Source of the DNA: a virus
Direction: 5' to 3' (one strand)
Virus record (IMG/VR): IMGVR_UViG_3300003873_000071
Location: 1-22,614 of that record
Length of the DNA: 22,614 nucleotides
This document shows, one piece after another, positions 16,301 through 22,274 of the stretch. Under the pieces are notes generated by a model. The model had not been told where the DNA came from and did not search any database. It saw only the letters and a program-made list of their open reading frames with translations. The stretch's first letter is position 1. The number at the start of each line of letters is the position of its first letter. Made by a program: the position numbers and the translations under genes.

Positions 16301-16515
16301 TAATATCTTATATTTTTATTTTTATATGAAGTAGATAGAATATAATTGCCATCATATTTAGAAATACTTAATTCAGAATTATATATTTTATAAACATCAA
16401 GCATACCTTTAATACTATTTTTTATGTTCAAAGGATTATTTATTTTACCCTTTAATTCAGATAATATTATATTAATAAAATTTATATTCGGTACGTATGC
16501 ATAGGATGTTTTCAT
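13387..16515 (-). CDS. Putative superfamily A (TV-Pol-like) polymerase / primase-polymerase, 1042 aa
   Basis: No family is obvious at first sight, but three motifs appear in superfamily A polymerase order. Motif A-like is FDLSNSAYTII at 610-620 (Asp611), preceded by LPRRVRKTLIKDNFTS. Motif B/O-helix-like is SRAAKFHFLKLISNG at 670-684 (Arg671, Lys674). Motif C-like is IRIHDEIIYF at 783-792 (His786-Asp787-Glu788), preceded by a helix LFTTLEFNKLNNEL as in Pol A and T7-like enzymes. HDE rather than HDS favours a DNA polymerase over a T7-type RNA polymerase. The described TV-Pol family, thought to combine primase and polymerase activity, is the closest fit I know. The N-terminal 600 residues are lysine- and asparagine-rich and unassigned. 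The tail (800-1042) is low complexity, with NSDKSL and VNP/INP repeats. The ATG is only 5 nt from the -10 box, implying leaderless mRNA. It sits next to uvsY and may act in priming or origin replication. The function is inferred. Confidence 0.6.
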   Translation of the reverse strand: MKTSYAYVPNINFINIILSELKGKINNPLNIKNSIKGMLDVYKIYNSELSISKYDGNYILSTSYKNKNIRYYKSNKSVRNVFKKLFSEVHTGNSIDGKGCSTFAKSKILSDNVLDNIVVKNSEDKIVSIVYDLYTNKKDLKWYKKKYQKIISRKLKSINKKFIYSSTENKIININNFKINYEAPIICTDNKENILDSLNPLNSKKRDELIPFYKFNVRMCDIINYQYTSDSLVNTLKLMNNPLTPEYMEDMFEISLEINDEKYTNPYNYNYSSNQDKIDAINEIQKNNNNSNKVIYPTKFDGTIFYRPANSSKKTAMEYLLELDKELISKLHDIKKHEMVHELAVLTNKKLYGYTYEYKKIHDIFELPDIDTASENELNYIIEKFNININTFTDNDINKYFNKQIKYTPNDLKEIKNKLLNTVLTGYRIILKKVINNKFKTKSMNKINDIEFIKNNSLASLKEKSLSELSNILRVIKRIIPNEIKEHIIEFNKFQDTKDKVQYGKEIILVLNKLYNKKILNKNDKYNLIKLFISVKLIDFHSEVKWTKKEKKLYREKKAIEKLCSLINPVTGEMIIKTTLSKFTNRTYYIFNQLPRRVRKTLIKDNFTSFDLSNSAYTIIHDEFKDKDFCTDYITKYYNNRKEIIKYTVNNIIKRINVDIDKKTLKYILSRAAKFHFLKLISNGVKTSNNAFFELIKEEFNYFELKNYEKNEIQEAIKKELVLNEFNNNLSKELNAINTYLESNNNTLYPFKSLNHLFTTLEFNKLNNELKNRNLKYDESKMIRIHDEIIYFNDVSIYSNKNSNNSVNSDKSLNSDKSLNKDDILNKFYNENKHNNLDIELDDINEFFNFIDRKNSKDKNDVNHSCPCVLKTADLSDDFRTLSCKPIQPTNNIISSLKFSLDTDSKNINNINVLSISKHINSFHEFICKSNTLNLQFNVSNFHVYYPFSFNSVNLINPTTPVNPVNSINPVNPVNPINPTTPITSITVNSILAALGFIDSNIKEILNNKTNNIKQNTIYFYKKLDIFSEKSIFQENRSAYIK
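13571..13660 (-). repeat. Ten 9-nt tandem repeats (iteron-like)
   Basis: Ten consecutive 9-nt units of the GGATTAACT type (variants GGATTAATT, GGAGTTGTT, GAATTAACT, AAATTAACT) encode VNP/INP tripeptides in the tail of the polymerase-like protein. The order GGAGTTGTT then GGATTAATT occurs twice, pointing to a duplicated block. Such short tandem repeats resemble replication iterons, but they also maintain the reading frame. Confidence 0.85.
13698..13947. repeat. Cluster of five perfect or near-perfect hairpins inside the coding region
   Basis: Five inverted repeats lie within 250 bp. Arms: 13698-13707/13715-13724 (10 bp, ATACATTGAA); 13733-13745/13749-13761 (13 bp, 3-nt loop); 13771-13785/13789-13807 (8 + 7 bp around a 4-nt bulge); 13872-13882/13903-13913 (11 bp, GTGTTCTGAAA); and 13914-13928/13933-13947 (14 of 15 pairs, 4-nt loop). 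The last two abut exactly. All are within the open reading frame of the 1042-aa protein. Confidence 0.85.
14057..14092 (-). repeat. 18-nt tandem duplication
   Basis: Two exact copies of an 18-nt unit (starting TTCAAGGATTTA) at 14057-14074 and 14075-14092 encode a duplicated NSDKSL hexapeptide in the low-complexity linker after motif C of the polymerase-like protein. Confidence 0.9.
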
Positions 16516-16520
16516 AGCTT

Positions 16521-16554
16521 ATTATATCATAACTTTCATTAAACGAAGATTAAA
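16521..16554 (-). promoter_or_regulatory. Phage promoter copy 7, leaderless promoter of the 1042-aa gene
   Basis: Same TTTAA, 6 nt, TTTAA, 12 nt, TATAAT layout. The last T of TATAAT is at 16521 and the ATG begins at 16515, so the expected transcription start falls on or next to the start codon. No room for a ribosome binding site remains. It is the rightmost copy of the motif and marks the boundary with the lysis/structural block. Confidence 0.8.
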
Positions 16555-16605
16555 TTTTGAGATATTTATATATTTATTCATTATAACAGCCCTTAAAGAT
16601 TTTTG

Positions 16606-16670
16606 TTTACTATTTGTGAGACTTATAGAAGCAAGGCTGATAAACTAATATAAGTCTCACAAATAGTAAA
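16606..16670 (-). other. 20-bp-stem hairpin between lysis block and replication block
   Basis: Arms 16606-16625 and 16651-16670 are perfectly complementary over 20 bp (TTTACTATTTGTGAGACTTA), with a 25-nt loop. Within the loop AAGGCTG (16633-16639) can pair with CAGCCCTT (16587-16594) with one bulged base, giving a loop-to-downstream interaction on the minus-strand RNA. The segment after the stem in the transcribed direction is A-rich rather than T-rich, so it is not a textbook intrinsic terminator. It may protect the 3' end of the endolysin mRNA or cause pausing. The rest of the 209-nt gap 16516-16724 holds only promoter copy 7. Confidence 0.7.
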
Positions 16671-16724
16671 TGTTTATATTTTATTTAAACTTTTGGGAAA
16701 AAACTTGGGATCATTTTAAGATCC

Positions 16725-17318
16725 CTAATACATGATAAAATCTCTTCTAATCCAACCTTTCATATATTTTTTCTTATCCATTATTTCTGTTTTTTTCTTT
16801 TTAGCTCTCATTGATTTAATTCTGCCATAAGATATTAATACTATCATAATTCTTATTAAATCATAAGGGTTATATTTTTTAATATATGATAAAGTTTCTG
16901 GTCCAATGTCACCATCTACAGATATTTTATTTTCAGGAGAATTAAGAACATTTATTGCTTCCTGTAATTTTTCACATACAGTAGGATACCAAATATTAGT
17001 ACCTTCATCAAATAATTTTAATTTAAGATTTTTAAATGTATTTGGTGTTTCTGGAATAATTGAAAAATATTTTTGGTAATTTTCATAATAAAAATCTTTA
17101 ACTTCTTTTATTATACCATCATTATTTTCTAAAGATTTTATTGAATTTCTTTTTTTATAATCATCTATTGTTTTCCATAAATCAAGATTAGGATTATTTT
17201 TTCTTGATATTCCATAGACAGTTTCACCACCTTTATCTGATTTATCATCAGAATAAAATCCTTCATTTCTTTTAATTATATTAAATAATTCACTTTTTAT
17301 TTTATCTATAAGTGTCAT
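16725..17318 (-). CDS. Endolysin, GH108 N-acetylmuramidase with peptidoglycan-binding C-terminus
   Basis: Cuts the glycan backbone of peptidoglycan at lysis. The N-terminus has the GH108 signature IIKRNEGFYSDDKSDKGGETVYGIS, with catalytic Glu19. The second half contains the PG_binding_3-type segment: LQEAINVL, a VDGDIGPETLSYIK stretch, and the closing KKYMKGWIRRDF typical of this family. Length (197 aa) is normal. There is no signal peptide, so it depends on a holin. It starts 1 nt after the stop of the tail-tube-fold gene with a strong AAAGGAGGT site. The holin-like gene is one gene upstream, and spanins are at the start of the same block. Confidence 0.9.
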   Translation of the reverse strand: MTLIDKIKSELFNIIKRNEGFYSDDKSDKGGETVYGISRKNNPNLDLWKTIDDYKKRNSIKSLENNDGIIKEVKDFYYENYQKYFSIIPETPNTFKNLKLKLFDEGTNIWYPTVCEKLQEAINVLNSPENKISVDGDIGPETLSYIKKYNPYDLIRIMIVLISYGRIKSMRAKKKKTEIMDKKKYMKGWIRRDFIMY

Positions 17319-17888
17319 TTATACCTCCTTTATTGTCACATTTTTATTGTTATTTTTTAGTATATCTAATTCATTTCCAGGTACTGAATTATTATATTCT
17401 AATTTATCTTTTAAAATTGTATAAGTAAAATTTGTAAATACGAATTGTAAATCTAATGTTAGCATAGTACCATCATTTCCCATATCATTATATTCAATTG
17501 ATGATATAGATGAAATATAGCCATCAGAATATTTAAAATTTATAATAGGGTTACCTTTATTAGAAAGTGCAAATACATCTACATTAAATTTATTATCTTT
17601 TAATTCTCCAGTTTCTTGATTTATAGTATCAAATATTAAATCAAGAAGTGATGTATAATTATATAAATTTTCATCTATTATTATTCTTATATTAATTGGA
17701 GAAAATTCTAAAGAACCACCCACTTGACTTATTTTTGCTAATTTAGATCTTACTTCTAATGGTTGTAAATCTATTGTAGGTGTACTTATACTTTGTAAAT
17801 AATATTTTATTGATTTTAATTTTTCATTAGAAATAACAGCATAATAATTTGAAGATTTTGCTAATGATGTATTTAGTGAATTAATCAT
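17319..17888 (-). CDS. Tail-tube-fold structural protein (gp19/gp54-like)
   Basis: The 189-aa protein has beta-strand patterning like T4-type tail tube and tube-initiator proteins: SLEFSPINIRIIIDENLYNYTSL, then a helix LLDLIFDTI, GNPIINFKYSDGYISSISSIEY, and TMLTLDLQFVFTNFTY. The central arrangement (predicted strand, ID-E-YTSL, helix, final strand pair) is shared by gp19, gp54 and related baseplate-tube proteins. I cannot tell which one it is. At 189 aa it is somewhat longer than gp19 (163) and much shorter than gp54 (320). No strong ribosome binding site is visible; it starts 17 nt after the holin stop in an AT-rich spacer with a short direct repeat. Its position between holin and endolysin is odd for a tail gene. 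Confidence 0.6.
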   Translation of the reverse strand: MINSLNTSLAKSSNYYAVISNEKLKSIKYYLQSISTPTIDLQPLEVRSKLAKISQVGGSLEFSPINIRIIIDENLYNYTSLLDLIFDTINQETGELKDNKFNVDVFALSNKGNPIINFKYSDGYISSISSIEYNDMGNDGTMLTLDLQFVFTNFTYTILKDKLEYNNSVPGNELDILKNNNKNVTIKEV

Positions 17889-17905
17889 ACTTAATTTTTA
17901 CAATT

Positions 17906-18499
17906 TTACAATTTTATATTTAATTTTTGAGATATAACTTGCTCAAAAATATAAAATGCTCGTGTACCTAAATGTGCAAATACACCACTAATACCTACAC
18001 TTAAATATTCATTTCCAGTATATCCATATACAACTAAATACGTTATAATTGCAATACCACCACTAGTTATAACATCTAGTATAAATAAACCCATTTTTTT
18101 AAAAATATTATAATTATCATTTTTTCTTTTTATATAATTCATAATAGCACCCCATATTCCTAAAAATAATACAAATAATGTATTAAATTCTGGTGTATCA
18201 TTTAAATGTTTATATGGCATTTTACCCTTCTTTTTTTCTGATTTTTTACAACTAACTAAAATTATAGGAATAAGTAAAAAAACTAAATCATAAGTTAAAT
18301 TATTAAAATTAATAAAAATTTTACTTAAATGAAAATATTCTATTGCTATAAAAAATACTTGTGTAAATAACATAAATCCAAATAAAATAGGATATAAAGT
18401 GCAAAAGTACTTTATATTTTTTATGCTATATTGCAAAGCAAATAATAAAACAATAATCGATAGATATAAAACATTTATATCTATATTTTCTATACTCAT
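17906..18499 (-). CDS. Holin, LydA-like, with extra N-terminal membrane segments
   Basis: The 197-aa integral membrane protein has hydrophobic segments at roughly 10-25, 33-53 and 69-83, then a charged loop KKSEKKKGK, and further segments near 107-120, 138-158 and 165-180. The second half, with LGIWGAIMNYIKRK, ITSGGIAIITYLVV and SVGISGVFAHLGTRAFY, resembles the LydA/holin superfamily III pattern (G-I-hydrophobic, TSGG, G-G-H-G-T-RA). Its role would be to permeabilise the inner membrane for the endolysin encoded two genes downstream. The start has AGGA at 8-nt spacing. Holins of this family are usually about 100-110 aa, so the N-terminal half is an addition that may tune timing or have another role. 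Confidence 0.7.
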   Translation of the reverse strand: MSIENIDINVLYLSIIVLLFALQYSIKNIKYFCTLYPILFGFMLFTQVFFIAIEYFHLSKIFINFNNLTYDLVFLLIPIILVSCKKSEKKKGKMPYKHLNDTPEFNTLFVLFLGIWGAIMNYIKRKNDNYNIFKKMGLFILDVITSGGIAIITYLVVYGYTGNEYLSVGISGVFAHLGTRAFYIFEQVISQKLNIKL

Positions 18500-18538
18500 A
18501 ATTTTTTCCTGTATTTTTAATATATTTTATTTAAAAAA

Positions 18539-18748
18539 CTAAGATGGCTTCGTTGTCCAATTCCATTTAGATAAATATCCAAGAGTTGCTAAAAGAGGTG
18601 TATAAATAATACCTTTTCCTATATCAGTCCATGATTTTATTTCTTCAAGAAATGGCTTTTGCAGCACATACCAAACTATATAGCATATAAATGCTATTAA
18701 TAAATATCTCAATCCCCATTTTATATCTGTTCTAGTTACTTGTATCAT
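18539..18748 (-). CDS. Small two-TM membrane protein, 69 aa
   Basis: Starting at MIQVTRTDIKWG, the protein has two hydrophobic segments: YLLIAFICYIVWYVL at about 16-30, then a charged-amphipathic link (PFLEEIKSW), then GIIYTPLLATLGYLSKW. The frame is open to ATG 18814, but that start would overlap the preceding coiled-coil gene by 83 nt and lacks a ribosome binding site. The start at 18748 overlaps it by 17 nt, consistent with coupling. Size, topology and place just upstream of a holin-like gene suggest a second holin or antiholin, but I see no specific family signature. Confidence 0.65.
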   Translation of the reverse strand: MIQVTRTDIKWGLRYLLIAFICYIVWYVLQKPFLEEIKSWTDIGKGIIYTPLLATLGYLSKWNWTTKPS

Positions 18749-18938
18749 TCGCTGTATCTTTTTTACTTGTAAATTCTTTATTATACTTTCGTATTTCGTT
18801 ATTAAGATAATCATTTGATTTTTGTAACTTAATACAATTTTCTTTTAATAGTTTATAGTTATTTACTAAATCTTTAAAATCTTTTATTGAAAGTACAACT
18901 TTATTACCAATATTATTAGTTTTTATTTTATCTATCAT
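18732..18938 (-). CDS. Small coiled-coil protein, 68 aa
   Basis: Not recognised. It is charged and helical, with a heptad-like run (LVNNYKLLKENCIKLQKSN, then YLNNEIRKYN) that suggests a coiled coil over residues 24-52. It has no membrane segment and no signal peptide. The start has AAGGTGAT 3 nt before ATG, within a 24-nt sequence that is repeated exactly upstream of the fibre gene. It overlaps the next, two-TM gene by 17 nt. It may be a cytoplasmic partner of the neighbouring membrane proteins; that is a guess from position. Confidence 0.7.
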   Translation of the reverse strand: MIDKIKTNNIGNKVVLSIKDFKDLVNNYKLLKENCIKLQKSNDYLNNEIRKYNKEFTSKKDTANDTSN

Positions 18939-18962
18939 TTTATCACCTTATAATTTAAATTT
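18939..18962 (-). repeat. 24-bp direct repeat, copy A (left edge of fibre cassette)
   Basis: Identical over 24 bp to 22279-22302 and includes the AAGGTGAT ribosome binding site. Together the two copies flank 3.3 kb holding the fibre gene and its three small downstream genes. Here the copy directly precedes the ATG of the 68-aa gene. Confidence 0.9.
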
Positions 18963-18968
18963 TATCAT

Positions 18969-19256
18969 CTATACTGGGCTGTTGACATCTAATGTTACTT
19001 TACTAGCATATCCACTCCAAGATGCAAGCGTAATATGAGGCTGAATTACCCAACTACCAGGAACTGATAAATCTTGTGCTTTTAATATATATTCTATTTC
19101 AGTTGAATTTGGTACTGGACTTGCAACCCATGTTACTATTTCATTATTAGGATTTTTAACTCGTAAATAAGCTTCTTTAACTTCATTACTATCTATTCCT
19201 ATATCAAATAATAATTTTGTTCCAGTATCTCCTACATATACTATATTTTCTTCCAT
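18969..19256 (-). CDS. Small tail-associated Ig-like protein, 95 aa
   Basis: The N-terminus VYVGDTGTKLLFDIGIDSNEV, the middle RVKNPNNEIVTW and the end SWVIQPHITLASWSGYASKV match a widespread small phage protein: an Ig-like beta sandwich related to the N-terminal domain of BppU-type upper baseplate proteins, found near tail fibre and lysis genes. The likely role is a structural or accessory component of the fibre or baseplate. It has GAGGAT 8 nt before ATG and starts 1 nt after the stop of the 54-aa gene. Family resemblance is good; precise function is unknown. Confidence 0.75.
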   Translation of the reverse strand: MEENIVYVGDTGTKLLFDIGIDSNEVKEAYLRVKNPNNEIVTWVASPVPNSTEIEYILKAQDLSVPGSWVIQPHITLASWSGYASKVTLDVNSPV

Positions 19257-19257
19257 T

Positions 19258-19422
19258 TTATATATCCTCTATAACTAAATCTGTTTTAAATTTTAATACT
19301 TTATTTATATTCATATTTGAATATACTATCATTGTCATATTATTTGCAAAAAGTTTTTTTCTTTGTATTGTTATTATATATTTAATAAATTCTATTATTT
19401 TGTTATTATATTTTAATATCAT
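19258..19422 (-). CDS. Small hypothetical protein, 54 aa
   Basis: Short frame MILKYNNKIIEFIKYI ... LVIEDI, with AAAGG 7 nt before ATG. It overlaps the preceding 44-aa gene by 17 nt and ends 1 nt before the ATG of the Ig-like protein gene, so it fits the packed gene order exactly. It is basic in the middle (QRKKLF) with alternating hydrophobic residues, suggesting a small beta domain. Function unknown; it travels with the fibre module. Confidence 0.6.
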   Translation of the reverse strand: MILKYNNKIIEFIKYIITIQRKKLFANNMTMIVYSNMNINKVLKFKTDLVIEDI

Positions 19423-19540
19423 ACAATACCTTTGTTGTTATTTTAGTTATAAATCGAATTGCTTCTCTATAAGCTCTTTTTATCCAACTGCCAATACCTC
19501 TTGTAAGTAATGTATTATTAGTAAAGCCTTTAGTTATCAT
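19406..19540 (-). CDS. Small hypothetical protein, 44 aa, coupled to the fibre gene
   Basis: Starts at ATG 19540, overlapping the fibre gene stop by 4 nt (ATGA). The sequence begins MITKGFTNNTLLTRGIGSW and continues with a basic amphipathic helix (IKRAYREAIRFITKI). The GF..NTLLTRG.G pattern is seen in very small proteins next to phage tail-fibre genes. The exact stop-start overlap argues that it is translated. Role unknown. Confidence 0.6.
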   Translation of the reverse strand: MITKGFTNNTLLTRGIGSWIKRAYREAIRFITKITTKVLYDIKI

Positions 19541-22233
19541 GCTAATTCTCGTTTAAATATATTTACTTCTGAAGGTTCTCCATATTTATCAAATAAATTA
19601 AATCTCATCATTTCAGTTCCATCTATTCTATAAAAAATCATTTGATTATTATTTATAAACCATTCTCCTTTTTCTATATCTATAAGGTCTTGTAATTTTT
19701 GTACTATATTTGTATCATTATAATTCTCTAATGACATAAGTTTATTGTGTTCTTTATTTGTTAGAGAACTACCTCCTATTTCAATTGTATAGACTCTATT
19801 ATTGGGTACCCATATTATTGTATTAGAAGAACTATCTATCATACTTTTACCATTTGTTTTAGTCCATACTCCGTTAGTTATAGTTAATATATCATTTTTT
19901 ATATTTTTTATTTGTATATTTCCATCTATTACGATGTTAAAAACATCTGGGTTATATATAAGACGAGATGGATCATAATAAGATATACCCATAGCAGTTG
20001 TTGTGATATATCTCCACCAGGCTATTGCTTTTCTACTATCGAATATATTGTTTGGGTCTTTTACATCTATTTTGATATTAGTAAAATCAGCTATTAATTC
20101 CCCACTTGTAGGGTTATTTACCTTATCTATTTTACTACCATCATAACCTAATTGATTATGTTTTACATCAGGTTCTTGTTTATCGATAAAATCTATACCT
20201 TTTGTTGTAAGTATTGCTCTAACTTGTATAGGTAACATAGCATTTGTACCAGATTGCCAGCAAGCTCTCATTCTAATAATATCGCCTATATTTAACGAGG
20301 CATTAGGCTGTGTAACATAAGAATACCCATTGCCTCCTGCAACTACAGAATTATCTATCTCTTTGCCTTGAGTTATATTATATAGTTGTACTCTTGTACC
20401 ATCTATGATGTTTTTATTCCTAATAGTTAAAGCTGTATCAAATATATCAATTAAAGTAGATACACCGGTTCCCCCTACAAATTCTTTACTACCTATATCT
20501 ACTGCTGTACCATTAATGAAAACATCGTCAATGTTTAATATCGTTCCTATGCCAAAAGAATTTAAAACAAAATTAATATTTCCTGATGCAGTAGGTGTAT
20601 AATTAATATTGTAAGTTTGCCATCCTGTTTTAGTCGTATCTATAATAACTGTCTGAGAACCTACTACAGCCATAGATGAATTAGCGTTACTTGAATAATT
20701 AGTTATTTTAATTGAGAAAACTATTGTGTAAGTAATATTTGCTGTTACAAAAAAGTTAAATGAATAAGGTAATGGTATGTTATCATAATTTGGTTCTAGT
20801 TTTATACTCGCTACTTTTGTTTTGAATACTGTAGTATCTCTTGATAATACACCTCCTGCTATTACTACCTTTTGAGCATTAAGGTCGCCCCCTTCATCAA
20901 AAGACTTTACAAAAGTTTCGCTATCTTTATTTATGAATGTATTATTTTTTATATTAACAGCATCTAATCTTTTAAATATAACTTGTGAAGTGTTTATAGT
21001 AGGTGCTTGAGCTATTGTATCACAGAAATATATTGAAGAATCTGTTATTTTATTTGCTAATGAGTTAGCATATAATCCATTTCTACTTCCTGCAAATTGA
21101 CCACTTTCTATATTTGACCCAACACTTTGTTCTAATGTAGCGCTACTGCCTGCATTAAATGTTCTGAAATTTTTGAAATTAACCAATGAATTATTTACAA
21201 CAATACCGTCTTGTGCTCCATTAATAGTGTATGTATTTGTATCAAGTACATCATTTTGTCCTTGACAATCTTTAAATGTTATAGCTCTCGAGCCTCCGTA
21301 ACCATTCTTCTTGTGCATAAAAAGACAGTTGCCTTGCAGTATACTATGCATATTTAAAGATGAGTTTTGCTGGTTCCATACAGTTATTAATGACTCACTA
21401 CTTCCTCCGTTGCTATTATTAGATTGTAACCCACAATTTTTTACAATGACACTCCCGACCGGTCTTCTGTAACTATATATTGTTGCTGCTCTATAATCCC
21501 CAGCGTTATTCATATATTCGCCTGCTATATTCTCTAAATAGAATATATTAGAAGCTATCTTGCCAAGAGGTCTGTCATCCCATTGTCCTGATAGAATAAC
21601 ATTACTGCTCATATTTGATACAGCCCCTATTTTTTTAAATTTAGCCTCAGTATATCCATGGTCATATTGTAAAGGTGCTTTCAATGTTATAGTATTTTTT
21701 GATATACTTTTGATTATAGCAAATTCATAATTTGTATTAGTGGGAGCAGAGATTGTATATTTAGGTGCAAGTAAAAGTTGGTCTCCTACTTCCCAGCCTG
21801 TTAGGTCTTCTACTACTATCGAATTGTCCTTTGCCAAGCAGGGTTGAGATAAAATGGTGTTCCTCTTCCTATATTTAGCACTAATCATTGTTAAAGTGCT
21901 GATACCCATAGAGGTTGTCCATGCATTTGTACTTCTATTATTATTTAGTAAAAGTTTTGCTGTAATTGTACTCGGAATAGGGTCAGAAACAGTTCCATAA
22001 TCGACTGTGCCACCTCCTACATAATTATTAGCTAATGAGTTATTATTACTTCTAGAAGCTTTTAAAGTCCCATTATTAGTTATTTTTGCAGCTACATAAT
22101 TACCATCAATAATTAGGACATCACCACTTTCTATGATTATATCATCAGTATTAGCAGGTAAAATGCCATCACTCCAAGTAGCATTACTAGACCATTTTCC
22201 ACCACCTGTTCCATTTGTATTTATTGTAGACAT
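19537..22233 (-). CDS. Tail fibre / receptor-binding protein with G8-like, beta-helix and carbohydrate-binding-like domains
   Basis: 898 aa, poor in Lys and rich in Asn, Ser, Thr and Gly compared with its neighbours. Residues about 15-65 (TWSDGILPANTDDIIIESGD, then VLIIDGNYVAAKI) plus 140-200 (DLTGWEVGDQLLLAPK) resemble G8 domains of CEMIP-like proteins. Residues 200-450 look like a parallel beta-helix with repeated short strands. Residues 460-575 (YTIVFSIKI, TGWQTYNINY, LNIDDVFING) follow a CBM4/9-type jelly roll. The C-terminus (NNQMIFYRIDGTEMMRFNLF) resembles the end of other phage fibre proteins. It probably binds and perhaps cleaves surface glycans. DNA is visibly less AT-rich than elsewhere (22 of 60 G+C in the row at 21421 versus 10 of 60 at 6361), a sign of separate origin. 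The start is ATG after a weak GAG site, immediately behind a micro-ORF. Confidence 0.8.
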   Translation of the reverse strand: MSTINTNGTGGGKWSSNATWSDGILPANTDDIIIESGDVLIIDGNYVAAKITNNGTLKASRSNNNSLANNYVGGGTVDYGTVSDPIPSTITAKLLLNNNRSTNAWTTSMGISTLTMISAKYRKRNTILSQPCLAKDNSIVVEDLTGWEVGDQLLLAPKYTISAPTNTNYEFAIIKSISKNTITLKAPLQYDHGYTEAKFKKIGAVSNMSSNVILSGQWDDRPLGKIASNIFYLENIAGEYMNNAGDYRAATIYSYRRPVGSVIVKNCGLQSNNSNGGSSESLITVWNQQNSSLNMHSILQGNCLFMHKKNGYGGSRAITFKDCQGQNDVLDTNTYTINGAQDGIVVNNSLVNFKNFRTFNAGSSATLEQSVGSNIESGQFAGSRNGLYANSLANKITDSSIYFCDTIAQAPTINTSQVIFKRLDAVNIKNNTFINKDSETFVKSFDEGGDLNAQKVVIAGGVLSRDTTVFKTKVASIKLEPNYDNIPLPYSFNFFVTANITYTIVFSIKITNYSSNANSSMAVVGSQTVIIDTTKTGWQTYNINYTPTASGNINFVLNSFGIGTILNIDDVFINGTAVDIGSKEFVGGTGVSTLIDIFDTALTIRNKNIIDGTRVQLYNITQGKEIDNSVVAGGNGYSYVTQPNASLNIGDIIRMRACWQSGTNAMLPIQVRAILTTKGIDFIDKQEPDVKHNQLGYDGSKIDKVNNPTSGELIADFTNIKIDVKDPNNIFDSRKAIAWWRYITTTAMGISYYDPSRLIYNPDVFNIVIDGNIQIKNIKNDILTITNGVWTKTNGKSMIDSSSNTIIWVPNNRVYTIEIGGSSLTNKEHNKLMSLENYNDTNIVQKLQDLIDIEKGEWFINNNQMIFYRIDGTEMMRFNLFDKYGEPSEVNIFKRELA

Positions 22234-22237
22234 TTAA

Positions 22238-22273
22238 TTATTTCTCATTTATAGTTTCTGCAAGTCTTTTCAT
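22238..22273 (-). CDS. Micro-ORF, 11 aa, ahead of the fibre gene
   Basis: Encodes MKRLAETINEK. It has the strong AAGGTGAT sequence 8 nt upstream, while the fibre gene itself has only a weak site and begins 4 nt after this stop. It may act as a leader peptide feeding ribosomes to the fibre gene, or be the stump of a gene replaced when the fibre cassette was exchanged. Translation is not proven. Confidence 0.35.
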   Translation of the reverse strand: MKRLAETINEK

Positions 22274-22274
22274 T

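Noticed and set aside
13387-16515. Single-subunit T7-like RNA polymerase
   Set aside because: The motif C segment is HDE, as in DNA polymerase I-like enzymes, not HDS; still possible, but less likely than a TV-Pol/DNA polymerase-like enzyme.
16563-16570. T4-type late promoter TATAAATA ahead of the polymerase-like gene
   Set aside because: An 8-mer of A/T only is expected about a dozen times by chance per strand at this base composition; another copy lies inside a coding region near 19303.
16606-16670. Classical rho-independent terminator after the endolysin gene
   Set aside because: The stem is AT-rich and the transcribed sequence after it is A-rich, not a U-run; kept as a structured element only.
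18749-18814. N-terminal extension of the two-TM protein (ATG at 18814)
   Set aside because: It would overlap the 68-aa gene by 83 nt, lacks a ribosome binding site, and adds a charged segment unlike a membrane-protein start; M at 18748 is preferred.
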